A stretch of 64,000 bases of DNA from Gordionus sp. m RMFG-2023 (GCF_954871325.1 NC_088776.1:7695985-7759984); one strand, 5' to 3'; shown: positions 1 through 12,160, numbered from the stretch's first letter. Notes: generated by a model not told the origin, from the letters alone. Program-made: numbers and translations.

Positions 1-539
1 TAAAAAGAATCTTTTGAATACACTTAATCCAAAAAGCATTAGGCTTGATCTGATTTTTTATATTATATTAAAGTTTAGTACCGCCAGTAATCTAGGGTTG
101 TAAGGCTAAATTTAACCAATTTTAAATTAAGATTTTATCTAAAAAATATTACACAAAACTTGATATCCAAGCCTATCTGTCATCTAATACCGAAATTTCC
201 AGGCTTGTGTTATACATTTTCGTTAAGACATTGGACTTGCCAAGTTTAACCCTTCAATCGATGTAAATATAAATTTTCGGTTACTGCCACTCTCTGGGGG
301 TAATGATATTTTTTTTTGAAAATGCTATAATAAATTTTTTTTTACTTATTTACTCTGGTGGAGTCTCACAAACCCCAATCAGTCACAAAATGCTTATATC
401 TTAAAAACTATTCAACCAAAATATATGAAATTTGGAATATAGATTCTGAGATTTATTTGAATGAAGTTACTGAAGATTTTAGATCACAATAATTAACCTT
501 CTTTTATGAAATATCAATTTTAGCATGCCTGTGGTTTCA
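1..539. other. AT-rich sequence without a recognised gene
   Basis: No coding segment or known repeat recognised. It borders the hAT transposase remnant that follows and may be its decayed continuation. Confidence 0.4.
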
Positions 540-1325
540 TATACCCCACTTAAAAATAACCTATAAATTTGCATTGAAAAAAATAATTTTTCATAAAATT
601 TGTGTTTAATAAATGTTTATTTGCTATTAACAATTAAACGTTCATGAAGAATAGCAGCAAATGTTTTCATTATCAAAAAGATCATGAAACCAATATCATT
701 GTATTATCAATTTATAAATAATTATTTATATTCCTTTTTTTTAATAATACCTAATATAGCATCTTTTAAAGGTTGACAATATTTTAATTATTGAACAGCT
801 TCCAGACAGATAAGTATCTGTGTTATTGTTGTTGGGGTATAATAACCTAGATACATATATTTTTCACCTTCTAGTATATCAATAACTTTAGCTACTGGTT
901 GCATAATCTAACTTTTTTAATTGTAAATTATTTATAAGACATCAATTTAAATTTACACTGCAATTTTCTTTAATAAAATCACGATCTTGTGATGTAAATC
1001 TATACAATTCTAATTCATCACATAATAAATATCGAAATCCAATGGCATTTCATTTATAAGTGATAATTAGACAAAGATATATAAAAAGAACCCCATCTTG
1101 TTACAATGGTATATGGCAGCTGAGAATGTAATCTCTTTTTAATTTCTCAACTGATGGCCCAGATTTGTTTTGTGTATACAAACATTGATATTTAGATATA
1201 GCAACCTTATACACTTTCCTATAATCCTCATTATTTAAAAGATTTTATTGGCATCTTGTGTTGCCACTAAGTTTAATGTGTGACAGGAACATCTTAGATG
1301 CCTGGGAAAATAGTCAGAAGTTATT
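540..1325 (-). pseudogene. decayed hAT transposase fragment
   Basis: Read on the minus strand, several frames carry pieces typical of hAT-superfamily transposases: a CHTLNLVATQDANKIF segment near 1240-1310 (the cysteine-histidine and LNLVAT signature in the middle of the transposase), then KYQCLYTQNKSGPSVEKLKR, then PVAKVIDILEGEKYMYLGYY near 830-900. The last resembles the VMKPVAKALDILQGE region that precedes the dimerisation domain. The pieces lie in different frames with stops between them, so this is a dead copy. The order is correct for one transposase read toward lower coordinates. It resembles the hAT copy at 59909-62326 in the segment around FTSQDRDFIKEN, so both may belong to one family. 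Ends were not found. Confidence 0.7.
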
Positions 1326-2143
1326 TATATTATAATTGGTTAGCACAGAGGAAGACATTATATCTTCTATTAAAATGTATTCAATATCTGAATCATTATC
1401 TTCCTTTATTTAGATTTATACATACATATTTTTTTAAGTAACTAGTTACTTTTGGCAGTTACATGTTAAAAATAGTTAGTTACTAGTTATAATTTTTAAA
1501 ATATAATTAATTAGTTATTTTTTAGCAAAGTTACCTTAACAACATTAACTAAGACTAAAGTAAATTTATTTGACTTTTCACAAAGATTGGTATTGTCTAT
1601 TTAATCAATGTTTAATAATAAAGATTTATTCTACCAAATATTTTGAGCAAAATTGAATTAGATGATTTTTTTTATTTGTGATTTCCTCATATAAGATTTT
1701 GAATTTTGTGGACAATTTTATAAACCCTACTTGAGTATTCTAAAAAAATATCTTATGAAGATTTTAAGTGCCATTAAATTATTATATAATTCAGATGACA
1801 ATTAATTTTTATTTAATATATTTGGAAAATGATATCTTTTTAAAAATATTAAAAGAAAATTTTAGTCCAGGGTTCAATTTTCAGAAATAACAAACAAGGA
1901 AATATTTATAAAAACACTGAAATAAAAATTATTTAAAAAAAAATTTAATTATTATTAAATAAATTTTTGTTCTATTTTATAATTTTTTGTAACAATATAA
2001 AAACTTAAATATTTTTTAAAATTCTTGATGCATGAGAGACTGGTAAATTTGTACCAATACTCTATTCATCTTTTACTAGTTCAAATAAATGAGTTTGCTA
2101 TAATTTAAATGTAATCTACATTGTGAAGTCAATTATAATATAA
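1326..2143. other. AT-rich intergenic region
   Basis: No gene, repeat or RNA recognised between the hAT remnant and the 3' end of RPL31. Confidence 0.4.
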
Positions 2144-2153
2144 TTTATTTATT
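2144..2153 (-). promoter_or_regulatory. candidate poly(A) signal of RPL31
   Basis: Two overlapping AATAAA hexamers on the minus strand lie about 40-50 bases downstream of the RPL31 stop codon, a usual distance for cleavage and polyadenylation. The region is so AT-rich that chance hexamers are expected. Confidence 0.45.
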
Positions 2154-2192
2154 ATAAAATATAATAAATATTATGTTAACATATAAATCTCA

Positions 2193-2691
2193 TTATTCAT
2201 TATCTACATTGAGTGTCTGTAAAGCTATAAATAATTTTATTATAAATTTAACAATATAGTATATTTACTTTTAAAGCTAGTAACTGGTACAAATGTTACT
2301 AAGGTATACAATTTATTAGCACTATCCTCATCTTCATTTCTTTTCCTAGCTAATCGTACTCTAACACGAAATGGAACGCTCCTAAAAATTAATAATTAGC
2401 TCAAAATAACAAAAAGTTAATACCTTATTCCCCTAGACCAAATTTGCCGATTTAATTTAACATCAATCCTAACATCTTCAGTACCCATTTGACATTTTGC
2501 AAATTTTCTTATTTCTTTAATAGCTCTTGGAGCACGGTATTTCCAACCTCTATGTAAATTTAAATTTAAAAATGTAATAGTTTATAATTTTACACTCCGT
2601 GAATCCTTTTATGTAAATTGATTGTATATTCTCTAGTCACAACTTCATTCAAAGCTGATTTACCTTTCTTCGATATTTTTTTTTTGGTCAT
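2193..2691 (-). CDS. RPL31: 60S ribosomal protein L31 (eL31), complete, four exons
   Basis: eL31 is a protein of the large ribosomal subunit near the polypeptide exit tunnel. Four exons read on the minus strand: 2691-2594, 2549-2424, 2381-2269 and 2224-2193, joined by introns of 44, 42 and 44 bases, each with GT and AG ends and with codon phase kept. The sum is 122 codons plus stop, against 125 residues in human. Recognisable blocks are [19 protein letters not shown] (residues 15-33), [14 protein letters not shown] (38-51), MGTEDVRID (54-62), RKRNEDEDS (87-95) and the tail LQTLNVDNE (114-122). The start ATG is the first in frame, and the leader just before it has a short pyrimidine tract (TTTTCCTTT), which could be a TOP-like element. 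No damage is seen, so it is very probably functional. The nearest elements are a hAT remnant downstream and a degenerate repeat upstream. Confidence 0.97.
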
Positions 2692-3389
2692 GTTGAATTT
2701 TAAAGGAAAATGTTAAATATCAACTCGGTTTGAATATGTATTTTAAAAAAAATAAAATGAAGATATGATAATTTGACATCGAGAATATATTGTAGAATAA
2801 GATATGTTATCATAATCTTTTATATTATATAAGGAATAAAATAGCCATAAAATAACATTTTTTCTGTGCTATGTTGCTGCATATAAATCTTATCTTTAAT
2901 ATTTGTAAATTCAACTTGAATATATATTTATAGTGTTTAACATTTAAAGACAAACCAATAAACTTATAAATAATATATTTCTTAGCAAAATATTAATTTT
3001 CATAATTTCGTAATTATGTTTTATATTTAATTCTTTTATTTTAATTTTCTTTGCTAATTTTAGTATTTTCTATTTTGAATTCACTTTAAAAATATCCATA
3101 TTTTAAAATTAAGTAAAAAATGATCATAATGAATATCATTTTTTATAACTTATTTATAATAAAATATTTTAAATGTCAGTAGATAGCCAGTCAAAAATGA
3201 TGGGGAATGTTTATATTTTATTTAATAACCATATCCAATTTTAATACTTTTTTCCTCCAACCCCCCCACCCCCCCTTTCTTTTTCAACCCAATTCTAACA
3301 AATTAAGATTAAGAATGAATACTATTTTTAAATTTTAATATATTTTAACATTTACTAGAGGCCCATATCAAAATTCTTTGTTAAAATAT
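2692..3389. other. AT-rich region upstream of RPL31
   Basis: Presumed promoter side of RPL31. No clear TATA box can be separated from the AT-rich background. A C-run interrupted by A lies near 3260-3276. No gene recognised. Confidence 0.35.
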
Positions 3390-3940
3390 TATTGATTACC
3401 TATATTATTTAAAATTAAAAAAATCCCAAGCTAGGTCAAAGCCCACAATAATTTTTAAAAAATTTCCCTAAATCCGGTTCATGACCATAATAATTTTGGT
3501 AGTTCAAAACTAAAATAAAATTTAAAAAAAATGATAATGCATTTTAAAATGTAATCAGAATCTGATATCTTCATGGTCCTTGATTTTTTGATCAGGCTTT
3601 TCCCAGGTAAGCAAAAATAATTTTTAGGCCAATGTCTGACCCATATTATATATTTAAAAAATTTCCAATCTTCCAAGACCTTAATAATTTTGAAAATTTT
3701 TTCCTCATCCAACCTATAATATTTTTATTTATACAAGCACAGCCCAACCCGTTATAATTTTGAAATTTTTTCCTCAACCTGGTCCAACACATAATAATTT
3801 TAAAAAATTAATTCCAAGCCTGACCTATAATAATTTGTAAAAGATTTTCCCAAACCAGGTTCAAACCTATATTAATTTTGAATAATATTTTCCAAGCCAA
3901 GGCAAATCCATAATAATTTTGACAAATTTTCAATAAGACC
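3390..3940. repeat. degenerate tandem repeat, unit about 55-60 bp
   Basis: A motif of the form CATAATAATTTTGAAAAATT followed by a C/A-rich piece such as TTCCAAGCCTGGTCCAACC recurs about nine times with variable spacing. The units differ by many substitutions, so the array is old. The open frame across it on the minus strand follows the repeat and is not a gene. Confidence 0.55.
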
Positions 3941-4119
3941 GAAGATAGTTAAATTTCTATAATTAATTTATCATAGCCTGGCTTTTGGCAAAGGGGGTGT
4001 ATACCTGGAATTACAAATGGCGGGAAATAAGAAATTCCCTTGAATCATAAATAGTGCTGATAACATATGGCGATTAGTGTTGTTAATCGGCTTAGCCGAG
4101 TCGGCTCGAACGCAGCTCA

Positions 4120-4645
4120 CCCAAATTTTGGGTCGTTTTTTCGACTCTAACTCAAAGTTTTGGTCGTTTTTTACGACTTCGACCCGAGTTCAAGCCGAAA
4201 AAAATGACTTCGACCCAAAATATGGGTCGTTTTTTTCGACTCCGACCCAAGTCCAAGCCGAAAAAAACGACCTCGACCCAAAATATGGGTCGTTTTTTAC
4301 GACTCCGACTCAAAATTTGGGTTGTATTTTTCGACTCAAACTTGAAATTTGGGTCGTATTTTTCGACTCAAACTTGAAGTTTGGGTCATATTTTTCGACT
4401 CAAACTTGAAGTTTGTGTCGTATTTTTCGATTCAAACTTGAAGTTTGGGTCGTATTTTTCGATTCAAACTTGAAGTTTGGGTCGTATTTTTTGACTCATA
4501 CTTGAAGTTTAGATCGTATTTTTTGACTCAAACTTGAAGTTTAGATCGTATTTTTCGACTCCAACTCAAAGTTTGGGTCGTTTTTCTGACTCAGACTCAA
4601 ACATCAGGTCGTTTTATTTAATCCGACCCAAAATATGGATCTTTT
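4120..4645. repeat. GTCG-rich tandem repeat block, about 31-32 bp unit (copy A)
   Basis: Units such as TCGACTCAAACTTGAAGTTT followed by GGGTCGTATTTT repeat about fifteen times, changing gradually along the block. Each unit pairs a GACC/GGTC inverted core, so single strands can fold on themselves. The long open frames through the block on both strands come from the periodicity and are not genes. The same block occurs at 13375-13735 and, reversed, at 19265-19615. Confidence 0.85.
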
Positions 4646-4834
4646 TTTTATAAAGATGACTTAAAGTTAGGGTTGCTTTTTTTCACCCTTAACCCAATAT
4701 CTAGATCATTTTTTTTGACCAAAAGTCAAATAACATTTAGTATATATTAATATTATAGGTGGGAAAGTTACTTAAAGCTTCTTTAAATTATAATGCTCTG
4801 GATTAACTATTCATCATAGTTATTTTTTAAAATT

Positions 4835-7430
4835 TTTAAGTGAAGATGCACCATAGAAAAGAGCCATTTGTTATGATGGTTATTTTTGAACTTTTTTAAA
4901 TGAAATAGATGAAAATATATATTGTAGACATGTTAAATCAAAATTTCAGTGAAGATGTACCATAGATAAGTGACAATTGTCATAATCGCCATTTTTGAAC
5001 TTTTTTGAGTTTTTTTAAAGCAAATTGCTAAAAATATATATTCTAAACATGTTGAATTAAAAATTCAGTGAGGATGTATCATAGATAGGTGACAATTGTC
5101 ATAATCGTTATTTTTGAACTTTTTTCAAATTTTTAAAGCAAATAGCTAAAAATATATATTCTAAACATGTTAAATTTAAAATTTGTGAGGATGTATCATA
5201 GATAGGTGACAATTGTCATATCGCTATTTTTGAACTTTTTCAAATTTTTTAAAGGAAATAGCTAAAAATATATATTCTAAACATTTTAAATTAAAAATTC
5301 AGTGAGGATGTATCATAGACAATTGTCATAATCGTTATTTTTGAACTTTTTCAATTTTTTAAGAAATAGCTAAAAATATATATTCTAAACATGTTAAATT
5401 AAAAATTCAGTGAGGATGTATCATATATAGGTGACAATTGTCATAATCCTATTTTGAACTTTTTAAAATTTTTTAAGGAAATAGCTAAAAATATATATTC
5501 TAAACATGTTAAATTAAAAATTCAGTGAGGATGTATCATATATAGGTGACAATTGTCATAATCCTATTTTTGAACTTTTTCAAATTTTTTTAAAGGAAAT
5601 ATCTAAAAATATATATTCTAAACATGTTAAATTAAAAATTCAGTGATGATGTATCATAGATAGGTGACAATTGTCATAATCGCTATTTTTGAACTTTTTC
5701 AAATTTTTTTAAAGGAAATAGCTAAAATTATATATTTTAAACATGTTAAATTAAAAATTCAGTGATGATGTATCATAGATAGGTGACAATTGTCATAATC
5801 GCTATTTTTGAAATTTTACAAATTTTTTTAAAGGAAATATCTAAAAATATATATTCTAAACATGTTAAATTAAAAATTCAGTGATGATGTATCATAGATA
5901 GGTGACAATTGTCATAATCGCTATTTTTGAACTTTTTCAAATTTTTTTAAAGGAAATAGCTAAAATTATATATTTTAAACATGTTAAATTAAAAATTCAG
6001 TGATGATGTATCATAGATAGGTGACAATTGTCATAATCGCTATTTTTGAATTTTTTCAAATTTTTTTAAAGGAAATAGCTAAAAATATATATTCTAAACA
6101 TGTTAAATTAAAAATTCAGTGATGATGTATCATAGATAGGTGACAATTGTCATAATCGCTATTTTTGAACTTTTTCAAATTTTTTTAAAGGAAATAGCTA
6201 AAATTATATATTTTAAACATGTTAAATTAAAAATTCAGTGATGATGTATCATAGATAGGTGACAATTGTCATAATCGCTATTTTTGAATTTTTTCAAATA
6301 TTTTTAAAGGAAATAGCTAAAAATATATATTCTAAACATGTTAAATTTAAAATTCAGTGAGGATGTATCATATATAGGTGACAATTGTCATAATCGCTAT
6401 TTTTGAACTTTTTCAAATTTTTTTAAAGGAAATATCTAAAAATATATATTCTAAACATGTTAAATTAAAAATTCAGTGAAGATATATCATAGATAGGTGA
6501 CAATTGTCATAATCGCTATTTTTGAACTTTTTTAATTTTTTTTAAAGGAAATATCTGAAAATATATATACTAAACATGTTAAATTAAAAATTCAGTGATG
6601 ATGTATCATAGATAGGTGACAATTGTCATAATCGCTATTTTTGAACTTTTTCAAATTTTTTTAAAGGAAATAGCTAAAATTATATATTCTAAACATGTTA
6701 AATTAAAAATTCAGTGAGGATGTATCATAGATAGGTGACAATTGTCATAATCGTTATTTGTGAACTTTTTTCAATTTTTTAAAGTAAATAGCTAAAAATA
6801 TATATTCTAAACATATTAAATTAAAAATTCAGTGATGATGTATCATAGATAGGTGACAATTGTCATAATCGCTATTTTTGAATTTTTTCAAATTTTTTTA
6901 AAGGAAATAGCTAAAAATATATATTCTAAACATGTTAAATTAAAAATTCAGTGAGGATGTATCATATAGGTGACAATTGTCATAATCGCTATTTTTGAAC
7001 TTTTTCAAATTTTTTTAAAGGAAATAGCTAAAAATATATATTCTAAACATGTTAAATTAAAAATTTAAGAGGATGTATCATAGATAGGTGACAATTTTCA
7101 TAATCGCTATTTTTAACATTTTTTAAAGAAAATAGCTAAAAATATATATTCTAAACATGTTAAATTAAAAATTAAGTTAGGATGTATCATAGATAGGTGA
7201 CAATTTTCATAATCGCTATTTTTAACATTTTTTAAAGAAAATAGCTAAAAATATATATTCTAAACATGTTAAATTAAAAATTAAGTGAGGATGTATCATA
7301 GATAGGTGACAATTGTCATAATCGTTATTTTTAAACTTTTTCCAATTTTTTTAAAGCAAATAACTAAAGATATATATCCTAAACATGTTAAATTAAAATA
7401 TCAGTGAGGATGTATCATAGATAAGGGACA
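4835..7430. repeat. 119-bp satellite array, about 21-22 copies (copy A)
   Basis: The period is 119 bases, measured directly between successive GATGATGTATCATAGATAGG motifs (for example near 5882 and 6001). Every unit contains GTGACAATTGTCATAATCG, whose core TGACAATTGTCA is a perfect 12-bp palindrome, followed by a run of T and then CTAAACATGTTAAATTAAAA. The first and last units are the most diverged, as usual for arrays growing by unequal exchange. Pairs of alternating variants (ATATATATTCTAAAC and TTATATATTTTAAAC) show that blocks of two units were copied together. Confidence 0.93.
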
Positions 7431-8407
7431 AAAAATGTTATTATATATACGAGTAGTAAGGTACATAATAATTTTTGAGTGATAAAATGAGATGCTAATA
7501 TATTTCTTGTAATTTTAATTTATAAAAAAATTCTTAAATATGTTATTGTCATAGACTGGGTCAGAAAATCAACTATCACATAAACTCATCTATGTTTTAT
7601 TCATATTATATTTTTAAGTTTAAGGATATTAAAATATTTCCTCTTTGAAGTTTCTAGTTAGGATAAAATTTACTTGGCACATCTTACAATGATATTTATA
7701 CCTTGTTTTTTTTTCGAGAATAAATTTTATGCGATATCTCATGAAGGAAATTACATATCATTGTACAGAGAAATAACTTTGTATAAATTATCTGCACCAA
7801 TATCTTTTATATCAATCTCTATCGATGACATTTTAAATTATATTGGAAACTAGATTGTGTAGATTTCTAAATATTAATTTAAAGGATTAAGATTTTAGAA
7901 TTAATTATAAATATATCTTAATAATTTTTATATGCATTTAATATTTAAAATCTCTCGTTTTAAGCCTATTTAGCAAGAAAAATATTGACTAATCCTGAAA
8001 TTACGATAATAGATATCTATACCTTTATATAATCTATGAGAAAAATTGCTCTCATAATATTCTTCTTAATAAAATAGTGAATAATTAACGCCTGAAAAAA
8101 AGTATAGCGCTTTATAACATGGTTCAAAGTTAATCCCAGTATCAATTTTAATGTGTAATTTTTCTCAAGTGTTCAAAATTCTAAATCTTAATATCAAAAA
8201 CTATTTTAGTTATCAATTTAAAGTCAAATAATATTAAAACACTAATATTCTACAGTATTCATAAAAAACAACAGCCTGAAACAAGAATAGTAAGCTCAAA
8301 ACATCTTAAATATTTGATACATTTATAGTTTAAATATTTTTATTTAAATTATATATATTTATTAATGTACAAAAAATTTAATTTAACAATATATATAGAT
8401 ATAAAAA
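7431..8407. other. unique distal segment of the hAT arm
   Basis: Non-repetitive sequence between the satellite array and the transposase. The same segment follows the array in copy B (15480-16208) and, reversed, in copy C (16870-17765). It contains a short reading frame on the minus strand at 7751-7831, described separately. Confidence 0.5.
7751..7831 (-). CDS. short conserved frame in the hAT arm (unidentified)
   Basis: An ATG-started frame of 26 codons begins MSSIEIDIKDIGADNLYKVI and ends after SLYNDM. The same frame is present in copy B (15802-15882, minus) and copy C (17451-17531, plus). Just past the stop, another frame reads NFLHEISHKIYSRKKNK and runs into a good splice donor (AAG then GTATAAAT) in copy C. 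This looks like an exon remnant of a real protein, perhaps a captured host fragment or a second element gene, but I do not recognise it. Conservation between copies may only reflect their recent origin. Confidence 0.3.
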   Translation of the reverse strand: MSSIEIDIKDIGADNLYKVISLYNDM

Positions 8408-10102
8408 TTATGTATAAAATTTATTATTCATGATATTGATATCCCATGAATTTAAACATAAACACTGTTTAAGTGTTTCGGAGGCCATGCGATTTCTTTT
8501 CTTTGTTACGGTGTCCACCCCTCTTGAGAAGACACGCTCGCTCTCAACGGATGTACTTTGCTGCGACAAAAAATCTTTAGCCATCATGCAAAGGTACGGA
8601 AAACGCTCAGAATTACAGCTCCACCAATCCAACACTGTAGTCGTTGCTGAGACTACTGGATCAGCTAGGTATTCGGCGATCTCGTTCACCATTGGAACTA
8701 ACGAGGCTTTCCTAAAAATATAAAATAAATTATTAAAATTAAATATATCAACTTTGAGAAAATTTAAAATAGTTATAGAATATTAAATATATACCTTCTC
8801 AGACTATTTAAGATAGTTATTGACATCATTTCACAATTATCGTCTTTTTCTGATATTTCTGGAATAACATTCTTTGTTCATCCATAAAGGTATGAATGTT
8901 TTCTTGATACGTGGATCAAGAAAACTACACACATATATTTCGAAATTGTCCATAATATTGATATATTTTTGGCATTTAGCCAACATAGATCTAGACGATT
9001 CTACTATAACATTATTATTACTGGTTTCAATACTTGTTACCAGTAATATTTGAATCGTATCTAAATATAGTGCATACATCCCTATTGTAGATGTATTCGT
9101 GCTTATCTCGCACGTTATTTTATAAAAAGGATATAAAAAATCCTCTATATCTTTTAACATTCTACTCTCATCTGTATTAATGTAAAAATTTTCATTGATA
9201 CATCTTTTCCCCATTTTAACAATAGTTTCTAAATTCTATAAATCAAACAGTAAAAAAATTAAATATTAATATTAATACCTTATTAATTTTACTAAGCATG
9301 AGATACTTTGAATTCCACCTAGTTGACACATCTAATGGAATTTTGCAATTACAAATATCAACAAAATCCTGCATCAAGGAAGGACTTTTATGAATTTTTT
9401 TCACCAACATCTCAACTTTTTCTAAATCTGTTGAGATTGTTGGCAGTCCTTCTTGTACAATCAAATTAATAATGTGGGCAAGACATCTAATTGTGTTAAA
9501 ATTTTGGTTATATGTCTCACGAATTAAAGGAATTATGAGCTTTCCCGCCGAAAGCATGTTCGATCCATTATCATGGGTAATGGATGATATTTTATCTATT
9601 ATTTTGTACTCTGTCATTATTGATAATAATAATTCTTTAATATCTTCACCCGTGTGAGGGTGGGCAAATTCCGTAATTGATAATAAGGCATTAGTTATAT
9701 TCCATTTATCATTTATATAATGGACCGTTATGGCGCAATAACTTATTAAATTATTGCTGGTCCATATGTCTGTTGTTATTGCCATCTTATTTTTATAATT
9801 ATGGAAGGAATTCATAATATTTGTTTTAGCCTCGTTATATATATTGTTTAAATATTTCATAGCAGTTTGCCTGCACCAAACTTTGGAGGTTTTGTTTAAA
9901 TATGTAAAGATGTCTTTAAAATTTTTACTATCATACGTTCTAAATGAAATATTTTCATTGATGATATATTTGAGTATTAATTTATTTAAATGAAAATTAT
10001 CGTCTGTTGTAAGTTTTCTTGCCCCTATAATAGAATCAGGCAAAGGTGGCGAATCATTGATTACTTCAGGATGTTTGGTTAGAAGATGTTTGCGCAAATT
10101 GG
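8408..10102 (-). pseudogene. hAT transposase (BED-finger/RNase H-like), three exons, lightly damaged
   Basis: Three exons read on the minus strand: 10102-9279, 9235-8795 and 8711-8408, with introns of 43 and 83 bases that have GT/AG ends and keep phase. Exon one opens with NLRKHLLTKHPEV, the histidine half of a BED zinc finger. It then has MAITTDIWTSNNLISYCAIT (first catalytic Asp region), THDNGSNM (second Asp region) and CLAHIINLIVQ (Cys/His signature), and ends in VSTRWNSKYLML. Exon two carries LDPRIK. Exon three holds the C-terminal dimerisation domain (DWWSCNSERFPYL, STSVESERVFSRG, KKRNRMASETLKQCLCLNSW). One frameshift is needed within exon two near 8880, and the exon with the Cys half of the finger was not found; the 10151-12160 insertion lies where it should be. 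Otherwise it is intact, so the family was recently active. It probably served the shared-end MITEs in this window. Confidence 0.88.
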
Positions 10103-10150
10103 CTAAAATAAATTATATATATTATTAAATAAATTATATATATTATATAT

Positions 10151-12160
10151 GTCGTATTTGGGATATGGAATCATGTGAGATTCGGAATCCCAACGTTGGG
10201 ATTCAAGATCTTGAATCCCCACGTTTTATTCGGGATCTTTTTGTTTAAATATTTTTATAAAAATATTTAAAAAATATTCCGAATCCCCATGAATAAAAAA
10301 TAAAATAATATAATTACTTTTTCTTCTCTTTTTTACGGCTGGCACCACATAATTAAAAGGCCAAAATAAGGGATTTAAAAAGGGAATTTAAAAAAAAGTA
10401 AATAGTATAAAATTAAGGCATATAATGAATGAAAAGGGATGAGGTTAAGACATTTTTGTTATAGAAAATATTAAAAAATATATTTATAAAAAATCCGAAT
10501 TATTGCAACAATTATTCAATGCAATATGGCATTTCATTGAACATTTAAGCAGGGATCCAAACATTTATAACGGTTCAGTATATAAAAAATTATAATGGTT
10601 TATTTTTCTGGATGTAATATTGAGTTAGCCGTTCTAAAATATCAAATATGAATAAGGAAAAATACTATGTATCTTTAGGTTGAGACAAATAAGGTCAGAC
10701 TCATTTAGAGATTGTTAAAACTTAATTATTTATAACAACGAACAAATTTTAAGTTGAGATTATCAAAATGTTTTTTTTTAAAAAAAGCTAAGGACCAATA
10801 TATATTTTTATTTAGTTTTTATATTTTTTTTTTACATATTTTTATATAGTTTTAATATTTTAGTGTTTTATCATATTTTTTTAAATTATAACAATATCAA
10901 TATTATCAAAATAAAATTTTAAAAAATAAAACAAATAACAATGGCAATATTTAGAAGTTGTGGAAGCAGGAAAATTTATTTCCTTTTTTGAGAAAATATT
11001 AGAGAGTAAAATTTTGTCAGCCCAGGCAAATTCGGTTTCTAGTGAAAGGCTATTTTTCTGTAGCCAATCGCCTATTAGAGGAAAGGCGTACACAATTGAA
11101 ATAAAAAAAATAGACATTCTTCTTTTTCTAAGTAAAAATTTGGATTTATAATATGTATTTATTTTTTGTTATTATGGATTATGGAATTAAAGAAATAAAT
11201 AAAATAAATTCAATAAAGTGAAAAAATTATAGCATTAAAGTTTTGAAATATTTAAAAACACCGTGAATTTTCGGGCGTGAAACAAAATATTGCCTTCGAG
11301 TATTTAATGATTTAAAGCATAAAAGTAATACAATATTAATTATCTCTAAAAAATAAAATTTTCTGGTGAAAATATAATTTAATTGTTTTTTTTTAAAAAA
11401 GATTCCGAATCCCCTTAAATATTTTTTTAAAAAAAATATATTTTTGTTATAAATATCTGAACCAGGAGGTTCCAGCAACACAAATTTCTGTAGAAAGGGC
11501 TTTTTGTGTTATCGTCACTACGAACAAAAAGGAATCTATTTATACTTGAAAATATATAGCTTATATGTTCAAATAAATATTTAAAAATGAGTTATTTTGA
11601 ATCTTATATATTTTTTTTATATATAATTCATAAATGCTTATAATAAAAATAAATTAAAAGATGGTGTTGCTTCAATAAAAAAAAATTTCTAACCGTAATG
11701 AACCTTTATAATTAGCTGAACCGAACGGAACCTTTATATAAATTCCTTCTCAAGCACCGTAACCAAAACGTAACTATTATAATTTTTTATATACTGAACC
11801 GTAACCAAACTGAACCGTTATAAATAACGGTTCGGGTCCCTGCTTAAATGTTGCAATAATTCGGATTTTTTGTAAATATATTTTTTAAAACAAAAAAGCC
11901 TTAACCTCATCCCTTTTCATTCATTATATTTCTTAATTTTATACTATTTACTTTTTTTAAAAATTCTCTTATTAAATCCCTTATTTTGGTTTTTTAATTA
12001 TATGGTGCCAGCCGCAAAAAAGAGCATGGGGATTCGGAATATTTTTTAAATATTTTTTTTTAAAATATTTAAAAAAAAAGATCCCGAATAAAACGTGGGG
12101 ATTCAAGATCTTGAATCCCCACGTTGGGATTCCGAATCCCACATGATTCCCCAATACGAC
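10151..12160 (+). mobile_element. nested hAT-like element with about 450-bp terminal inverted repeats
   Basis: The left end begins GTCGTATTTGGG and the right end finishes CCAATACGAC. The inverted repeats run about 450 bases inward (shared blocks include AATCCCAACGTTGGGATTC, its neighbour GATCTTGAATCCCCACG and GGCTGGCACCA). Between them on the plus strand are two separate remnants of the hAT C-terminal dimerisation domain: SVSSERLFFCSQ with LLFLSKNL at 10960-11150, and VPATQISVERAF near 11470-11510. Two different such remnants in one 2-kb element suggest that it is itself mosaic. It sits inside copy A. The flanks are AT repeats, so the exact duplication could not be fixed. Confidence 0.7.

Noticed and set aside
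3479-3712. 77-codon frame on the minus strand
   Set aside because: Lies in the degenerate 55-60-bp repeat, has no known motif and no splice partners.
4077-4409. Open frame of about 110 codons rich in FDSNLKFG and TPTQ
   Set aside because: It is the translation of the GTCG repeat; similar frames appear at 13284-13843 and 19161-19657 on both strands.
5000-7430. CRISPR array
   Set aside because: The whole 119-bp unit is repeated without variable spacers, so it is a satellite.
8430-8723. 97-codon plus-strand frame over the hAT C-terminus
   Set aside because: Shadow of the transposase exon, which is on the minus strand.
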